From positions 1-9,745 of the forward strand of contig USEG01000021.1 in the NCBI GenBank assembly GCA_900553555.1: a stretch of 9,745 bases of DNA, read 5' to 3'. This document shows, piece by piece, positions 6,044-9,745 of this stretch. The position numbers were made by a program, and so were the translations under genes. The notes under the pieces were generated by a model, which saw nothing but the letters and a program-made list of their open reading frames with translations, was not told where the DNA came from and did not search any database. Position 1 is the first letter of the stretch. The number at the start of each line of letters is the position of its first letter. This DNA comes from an uncultured Clostridia bacterium. GTDB lineage: Bacteria; Bacillota; Clostridia; Christensenellales; Pumilibacteraceae.

Positions 6044-6562
6044 ATGAAAATCGATTTTTTGTGCAGAAACTATGAAGCAAGCGACAAACTCAAGGACGTC
6101 ATCACCAAAAAGGTGGACAGGCTGGACAAGTTTTTCGACGAGGATACGGCGGTTAAGATAGTCCTTAAAGAGGCCAACAAGGTGCAGACAATGGAGCTTA
6201 CCATCTCGGTGCCGGGGGGCGTTTTGCGCGCGGAAGTTTACGGCAAAAACATGTACGAACTCATCGATCTCGCGCTGCCCAAACTCGAAAAACAGATAAT
6301 AAAGCATCACGCCAAAATAAAAGACAAGAAGTTCAAGCTTAAAGATATTGCGACGGATGAAGTCAAGACGGCCGAGCCGGAGAAAAAAGTGGTGCGCAGC
6401 AAGGCGTTCGAACTTACTCCCATGACGGTGGAGGACGCCATAGAAGAAATGGAACTGGTGGGACACGATTTTTATGTGTTCCTAAACAGAGCAAGCGGCA
6501 ACGTAAGCGTGCTCTACACGCGTCATGACGGCGACTACGGCCTGATTGAAGGCATAAGATAA
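6044..6562 (+). CDS. hpf: Long-form ribosome hibernation promoting factor (HPF/RaiA)
   Basis: 172 residues (Bacillus long HPF about 189). Long HPF binds the 30S subunit near the decoding site and pairs ribosomes into inactive 100S dimers under starvation or stress. The N-terminal S30AE-type domain (about 1-97) begins MKIDFLCRNYEASDKLKDVI and has its second part around GGVLRAEVYGKNMYELIDLA. A charged linker follows. The dimerisation domain (about 115-172) carries the family signature: KAFELTPMTVEDAIEEMEL, VGHDFYVFLNRASG and a closing DGDYGLIEG. The Shine-Dalgarno AGGGGG (6029-6034) is weaker than its neighbours but well placed. A strong promoter and a 5' hairpin leader precede it. Co-transcription with pgi is possible, as only a hairpin without a U tract separates them. 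Confidence 0.96.
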   Translation: MKIDFLCRNYEASDKLKDVITKKVDRLDKFFDEDTAVKIVLKEANKVQTMELTISVPGGVLRAEVYGKNMYELIDLALPKLEKQIIKHHAKIKDKKFKLKDIATDEVKTAEPEKKVVRSKAFELTPMTVEDAIEEMELVGHDFYVFLNRASGNVSVLYTRHDGDYGLIEGIR

Positions 6563-6575
6563 AACACAGCCGATG

Positions 6576-6603
6576 GAAAGGGCCGGCATAAGTCGGCTCT
6601 TTC
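6576..6603 (+). other. Hairpin between hpf and pgi (partial terminator or RNA-processing site)
   Basis: GAAAGGGCCG (6576-6585) pairs with CGGCTCTTTC (6594-6603), 10 bp with one G-U, plus a further G-U next to a 6-base loop. The right arm contains CTCTTTC but no U tract follows (ATTACGG), so termination would be weak. It begins 13 bases after the hpf stop, and no promoter is recognisable before pgi. Confidence 0.55.
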
Positions 6604-6638
6604 ATTACGGTAAAAGATATATTTTAAGGAGTGTTATT

Positions 6639-8030
6639 ATGAATTTAAGACTCGATTACAACAACATGATGTCCGAGGCCGTTGGCAGCGAAGGACTGGA
6701 CGAATCGGTGTTTGCCGAAAACGCCGCCTTTATCGAAAAGGCGTACAAGACGGTTATGGACGGACGCGGAAAAGGCTGGCAGGAATGGTGCGATCTGCCC
6801 TATGTCGGCAACGACTATCTGGACGAAATGATATCTTACTGCGACGGCATACGCCGCAAAGCCGAGAGTTTCGTGGTGTTCGGAATAGGCGGCAGCGCGC
6901 TGGGTCCCATCGCCGTTTTGCAGGCTCTTATGCACCTGCATCACAACGAACTCCCGCGTGAAAAGCGCAACGCCCCCAAATTCTATGTCGAGGATAACGT
7001 CGACCCCGAAAGAATGGCGGCTCTTCTGGACGTCATCGACATCAAGACTACATACTTCAACGTCATCACCAAGAGCGGAGAAACCAGCGAAACGCTCAGC
7101 CAGTTTTTGATAGTATACGATCTTCTCAAAAAGGCGCTGGGTAAAGACGAGGCGAAAAACCGTATCGTGGTCACCACTACCGACGGCAAAGGCACTCTTT
7201 ACAATTTGGCAAAGGAAGAAGGCTTTAAGCTTTATGCCGTGCAGCCGGGCGTGGGCGGAAGATTTTCGGTGCTGTGCCCGGTGGGTCTTGTGCCGTTTGC
7301 CGTAATGGGCATCGATATAAAGGCCATGCTGAAAGGCGCCGCTCAGATGAGCGATGCCGCGGCCGTTGCCGACGTAAGAAAAAATCCCGCTCTTATAAGC
7401 GCGTTCATGCAGTACGAGGAAATGCAGCGCGGAAAGAATGTCAGCGTGCTTATGCCTTACGCCGACAGTCTCAAATATATGGCGGACTTTTACTGCCAGA
7501 TATGGGCGGAATCGCTGGGCAAGGCGGTAGATTTGGACGGCAAGACAGTAAACGCCGGCCAGACGCCTGCGAAATCGCTGGGCGTTACGGATCAGCACAG
7601 CCAGGTTCAGCTTTACACGGAAGGTCCGTTTGACAAGGTGGTTACGTTTATAGGGGTGGACAAATTCCGCAGCACTCAGGTCATCGCCGACGACAAGGAC
7701 GTGGACGCCTGCGACTTTTTAAAGGGTCACACGATGAACGAGCTCATCAATTGCGAACGCAAAGCCACCGAATATGCGCTGCGCAAGGCAAAGAGATGCA
7801 ACTTTACCATCTATCTGCCGGAAGTCAACGCCGAAACGATAGGCGAATTGCTTATGTACTTTATGTACGAAACGGCTTTTGCCGGCGCGATGCTCAATAT
7901 AGATACGTTTAATCAGCCCGGCGTCGAAGAGGGCAAAAAAGCCACCTTCGCCATGCTGGGAAGAAAGGGTTACGAGCAAAAGCTCAAAGAAGTGGAAGCC
8001 GCGGTAAAATACGACAAGTACACTATCTGA
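6639..8030 (+). CDS. pgi: Glucose-6-phosphate isomerase
   Basis: 463 residues (Bacillus Pgi about 450). It interconverts glucose 6-phosphate and fructose 6-phosphate in glycolysis and gluconeogenesis, in the cytosol. Visible motifs: sugar-phosphate site GGSALGP (84-90); the phosphate loop TKSGETSETLSQF; GGRFSVLCPVGL with the conserved Arg; AESLGK with the probable catalytic Glu291; DQHSQVQ with His320; and FNQPGVEEGKK with Lys433 (PGI signature 2, usually FDQWGVELGK). The start is fixed by AAGGAG at 6626-6631, 7 bases before the ATG; an in-frame extension to 6573 would read through the intergenic hairpin. It lies between hpf and a DUF308 gene, probably in one transcription unit driven from the hpf promoter. 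All catalytic residues are present. Confidence 0.97.
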   Translation: MNLRLDYNNMMSEAVGSEGLDESVFAENAAFIEKAYKTVMDGRGKGWQEWCDLPYVGNDYLDEMISYCDGIRRKAESFVVFGIGGSALGPIAVLQALMHLHHNELPREKRNAPKFYVEDNVDPERMAALLDVIDIKTTYFNVITKSGETSETLSQFLIVYDLLKKALGKDEAKNRIVVTTTDGKGTLYNLAKEEGFKLYAVQPGVGGRFSVLCPVGLVPFAVMGIDIKAMLKGAAQMSDAAAVADVRKNPALISAFMQYEEMQRGKNVSVLMPYADSLKYMADFYCQIWAESLGKAVDLDGKTVNAGQTPAKSLGVTDQHSQVQLYTEGPFDKVVTFIGVDKFRSTQVIADDKDVDACDFLKGHTMNELINCERKATEYALRKAKRCNFTIYLPEVNAETIGELLMYFMYETAFAGAMLNIDTFNQPGVEEGKKATFAMLGRKGYEQKLKEVEAAVKYDKYTI

Positions 8031-8079
8031 CGGTATTTATCGCAAAACGGCGTTTTACGGGTGTTGCAGGAGGTGCGAC

Positions 8080-8682
8080 TTGAAAAAGAATTCGAAAAAC
8101 GGCGTATCCGAGACGCTTGGGCGTCAATGTTTTACGTCGCTTTTGTATGTAGCCATCGGCGTTGTGATGCTCATATTCCGCGCCGCCGCGCCGGAAATAA
8201 TCTGCCGCATACTGGGCATAGGTCTGTTGGTGATAGGCATATACAACGTCATATACCATATTGTCCGCGACGAATTGCTTGTGGGTATGCACTGCGACAT
8301 TCTGCTCATTGTTGCGGGAGCGCTTTTGACGGCGTTTGCCCGCAGCATAACGTCGCTTATGGCGGTGCTTTTGGGCGCTTTCATGATATTAAAGGCCGTT
8401 TTCGGCATGCAGGACGCGCTGATATCGAGAACCGGCAAGGATAAGTCGTGGATCGTCGACCTTATATATGCGATAGTCACTTTCGTCATGGGCATTCTGC
8501 TCGTCATCAATCCCTTTAAGGGGCTGAATTATCTGGCTATTGTCATGGGCATAGCGCTTGTGTTGGACGGCGTGTTCGGCGTGGTGGTTTTTATATTAAA
8601 CTACAAAATGTTCGGACAAAAGGGCAAGAAAGACGCCTGCGTGGTGGACGCCGAAGTAATCGATTCGGAAAACGCCGATTGA
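8080..8682 (+). CDS. DUF308/HdeD-like integral membrane protein
   Basis: 200 residues with about six hydrophobic segments (roughly 17-35, 40-60, 72-88, 92-108, 124-141, 147-170). They form internally similar pairs with recurrent G-x-x-L-x-x-x-G patterns and short polar turns, as in the HdeD/DUF308 family. Conserved-looking turns include ARSITSLMAVLLGAFMIL and LVINPFKGL. E. coli HdeD is linked to acid resistance, but members in Bacillota have no established role, so I give no function. It starts with TTG at 8080, supported by AGGAGG at 8068-8073, 6 bases upstream. The polar tail (about 176-200) is cytosolic by charge. It lies 49 bases after pgi with no promoter in the gap, so it is probably the last gene of the hpf-pgi unit, closed by the terminator at 8704-8743. 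Confidence 0.85.
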   Translation: MKKNSKNGVSETLGRQCFTSLLYVAIGVVMLIFRAAAPEIICRILGIGLLVIGIYNVIYHIVRDELLVGMHCDILLIVAGALLTAFARSITSLMAVLLGAFMILKAVFGMQDALISRTGKDKSWIVDLIYAIVTFVMGILLVINPFKGLNYLAIVMGIALVLDGVFGVVVFILNYKMFGQKGKKDACVVDAEVIDSENAD

Positions 8683-8703
8683 ACATCCTGGAATTTTCCT
8701 GCG

Positions 8704-8743
8704 GGAAGACGCAGCCTACGGTTGTGTTTTCCTTTGCTTTTTT
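8704..8743 (+). terminator. Intrinsic terminator after the DUF308 gene
   Basis: GGAAGACGCAGCC (8704-8716) pairs over 13 bp with GGTTGTGTTTTCC (8720-8732). Three of the pairs are G-U and the loop is tight (TAC). TTTGCTTTTTT (8733-8743) follows. It is correctly placed 21 bases past the stop codon. Confidence 0.87.
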
Positions 8744-8746
8744 ATG

Positions 8747-8764
8747 CGGCAGCCTTTGCTGCCG
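8747..8764. repeat. Perfect inverted repeat downstream of the terminator
   Basis: CGGCAGC (8747-8753) and GCTGCCG (8758-8764) form a 7-bp stem with loop CTTT. No T run follows on the plus strand, and A residues follow on the minus strand, so it is not a standard terminator by itself. It may back up the preceding one. Confidence 0.5.
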
Positions 8765-8854
8765 TCAAAGCGGAATAAAAACGGACAAAAAGCGTAATTT
8801 TTGTTAAAACAGACGAAAATTTACAAAAATTTTCACAAAAACGGCAATAAATGC

Positions 8855-8883
8855 TTGCATTTTCGGATATATCGGGATATTAT
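8855..8883 (+). promoter_or_regulatory. Probable promoter of the dGTPase gene
   Basis: TTGCAT (8855-8860), 17-base spacer, TATTAT (8878-8883). It lies inside the 9-bp inverted repeat GCAATAAAT...ATTTATTGC, whose right arm overlaps the end of the -10. A transcript would begin near 8890 and its first bases could form GCGAA/TTCGC (8889-8893 with 8902-8906). Confidence 0.6.
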
Positions 8884-8944
8884 TTATTGCGAAGGACGAA
8901 TTTCGCCCTGATTTTGTCATAGAACAACGGAGGCAGCGCGGTTT

Positions 8945-9745
8945 TTGAGAGATTATGTAAGCGTTATTTATCGTATCGAAGACGAATTTTTGTCGCCTTA
9001 CGCGGCAAAATCCAAGGATACCGCCGGGAGAAAAACGCCCATTGCTCCCAGCCCGATGCGCACGGAATATCAGCGCGACCGGGACAGAATAATACACTGC
9101 AAGGCATTCAGACGACTAAAACACAAGACGCAGGTTTTTCTTTCACCGGAAGGCGATCATTATCGCACGCGTCTGACGCATACTCTTGAAGTGAGTCAGA
9201 TAGCCCGTTCCATCGCAAGGGCTCTAAGGCTTAACGAGGACCTGACGGAGGCAATAAGTCTTGCGCACGATTTGGGACATACGCCCTACGGCCATGCGGG
9301 AGAGAGGGCGCTTTCGCAGTTTACGCATTTTGCGCACAACGAGCAGTCGCTGCGCATGGTAGATTATCTCGAATACGACGGCAAGGGCATGAATCTTACT
9401 TTTGAAGTGCGCGACGGAATACTCAACCACACCAGCCGCGGCAACGCGAAGACGCTGGAAGGCCACGTCGTGGCGTGGAGCGACCGCATTGCATACATAA
9501 ACCATGACATTGACGACGCGGTGCGCGCCGGCGTAATAAAAAACGAGGACATTCCCGACAGATACAGGCAAGTTTTCGGCGAATACCACAGCAAACGTAT
9601 AAATTCGATGATCATGGACGTTGTCGACAACAGTTTCGGCAAAGATTTCGTTTCGCCGTCCGACAGAACGAAGGAGGACATAGCGGGTTTGCGCGAGTGG
9701 ATGTTCGAAAACGTTTATCGTTCGCCGCTTGCCAAAAGCGAAGAG
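8945..9745 (+). CDS. dgt: Deoxyguanosinetriphosphate triphosphohydrolase-like HD-domain protein (3'-truncated by the window)
   Basis: 267 codons are visible and the frame is open at the right end. Dgt-type enzymes cleave dNTPs to the deoxynucleoside and triphosphate, adjusting dNTP pools. The family opening is clear: [14 protein letters not shown] (16-29), then [20 protein letters not shown] and LKHKTQVF. The HD metal ligands are present: His79 (RLTHTLEV), His108-Asp109 ([13 protein letters not shown]) and Asp180 ([15 protein letters not shown]). [13 protein letters not shown] and the [12 protein letters not shown] segment are also typical. No ATG or GTG lies upstream of the conserved part; a TGA at 8909-8911 bounds the frame. 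The most likely start is TTG at 8945, 11 bases after CGGAGG (8928-8933), a slightly long spacing. In many Clostridia dgt precedes dnaG and rpoD, but that lies outside the window. Substrate preference cannot be read from sequence. Confidence 0.93.
   Translation, partial: MRDYVSVIYRIEDEFLSPYAAKSKDTAGRKTPIAPSPMRTEYQRDRDRIIHCKAFRRLKHKTQVFLSPEGDHYRTRLTHTLEVSQIARSIARALRLNEDLTEAISLAHDLGHTPYGHAGERALSQFTHFAHNEQSLRMVDYLEYDGKGMNLTFEVRDGILNHTSRGNAKTLEGHVVAWSDRIAYINHDIDDAVRAGVIKNEDIPDRYRQVFGEYHSKRINSMIMDVVDNSFGKDFVSPSDRTKEDIAGLREWMFENVYRSPLAKSEE

Larger units (their letters stand above)
8683..8944. other. Intergenic region before the dGTPase gene
   Basis: After the terminator and second hairpin it becomes strongly A+T rich. 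It carries three inverted repeats in series: ACAAAAA/TTTTTGT (8785-8791 with 8798-8804), GAAAATTT/AAATTTTC (8815-8822 with 8827-8834) and GCAATAAAT/ATTTATTGC (8844-8852 with 8882-8890). The last one brackets a promoter. No reading frame of note. Confidence 0.55.

Noticed and set aside
6573..6638. Upstream ATG extension of pgi by 22 codons
   Set aside because: It would translate the intergenic hairpin and bypass the AAGGAG placed 7 bases before ATG 6639.
8061..8444. 127-codon frame overlapping the DUF308 gene
   Set aside because: Out of frame with the six-segment membrane protein, Arg/His/Cys-rich without homology, and no separate ribosome site.

Overview
The window reads as a chromosomal segment from a low-to-mid GC Gram-positive bacterium, most likely an uncultured Clostridia-type Bacillota. 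The reasons are the ctsR-mcsA-mcsB-clpC heat-shock operon, a long-form hibernation factor, strong AAGGAGG ribosome binding sites, near-perfect housekeeping-sigma promoters, frequent ATA isoleucine codons and TTG starts. All genes I accept lie on the plus strand. No rRNA, tRNA, CRISPR array, insertion sequence or phage gene is visible.

Layout. (1) 1-4276 is the protein-quality-control operon: the 3' end of ctsR (repressor), mcsA (zinc-finger activator), mcsB (protein-arginine kinase family) and clpC (AAA+ unfoldase). The genes are tightly packed, mcsA and mcsB overlap by 4 bases, and an intrinsic terminator follows clpC. (2) 4344-5772 is a separately promoted gene for a lipoprotein of unknown function. 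(3) 5773-5945 has no gene but can fold into a branched RNA ending in a short U run. (4) 5946-8743 starts with a consensus extended -10 promoter and runs through hpf (ribosome hibernation), pgi (glucose-6-phosphate isomerase) and a DUF308/HdeD-like membrane protein gene to a 13-bp terminator. (5) 8744-8944 is an AT-rich leader with several inverted repeats and a probable promoter. It precedes a dGTPase-like HD hydrolase gene that runs off the right end.

How the genes would work together. In the textbook system CtsR represses the clp genes; McsB, helped by McsA, phosphorylates arginines on CtsR and on damaged proteins; ClpC reads phosphoarginine through its N-domain and feeds the substrate to ClpP. 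The main surprise here is in McsB. The reading frame is intact, and the putative catalytic Cys and the NEED motif remain, yet all five arginines that normally surround the ATP phosphates in this family are replaced (by K, T, V, H and K). The neighbouring ClpC keeps both phosphoarginine-reading glutamates, and McsA keeps all four CxxC pairs. The module may therefore have been rewired around a pseudokinase or a very divergent McsB. This is the best candidate for something undescribed. The next best is the RNA-like structure upstream of hpf, a position where the raiA-motif ncRNA occurs in other Firmicutes, although I cannot confirm homology by eye.
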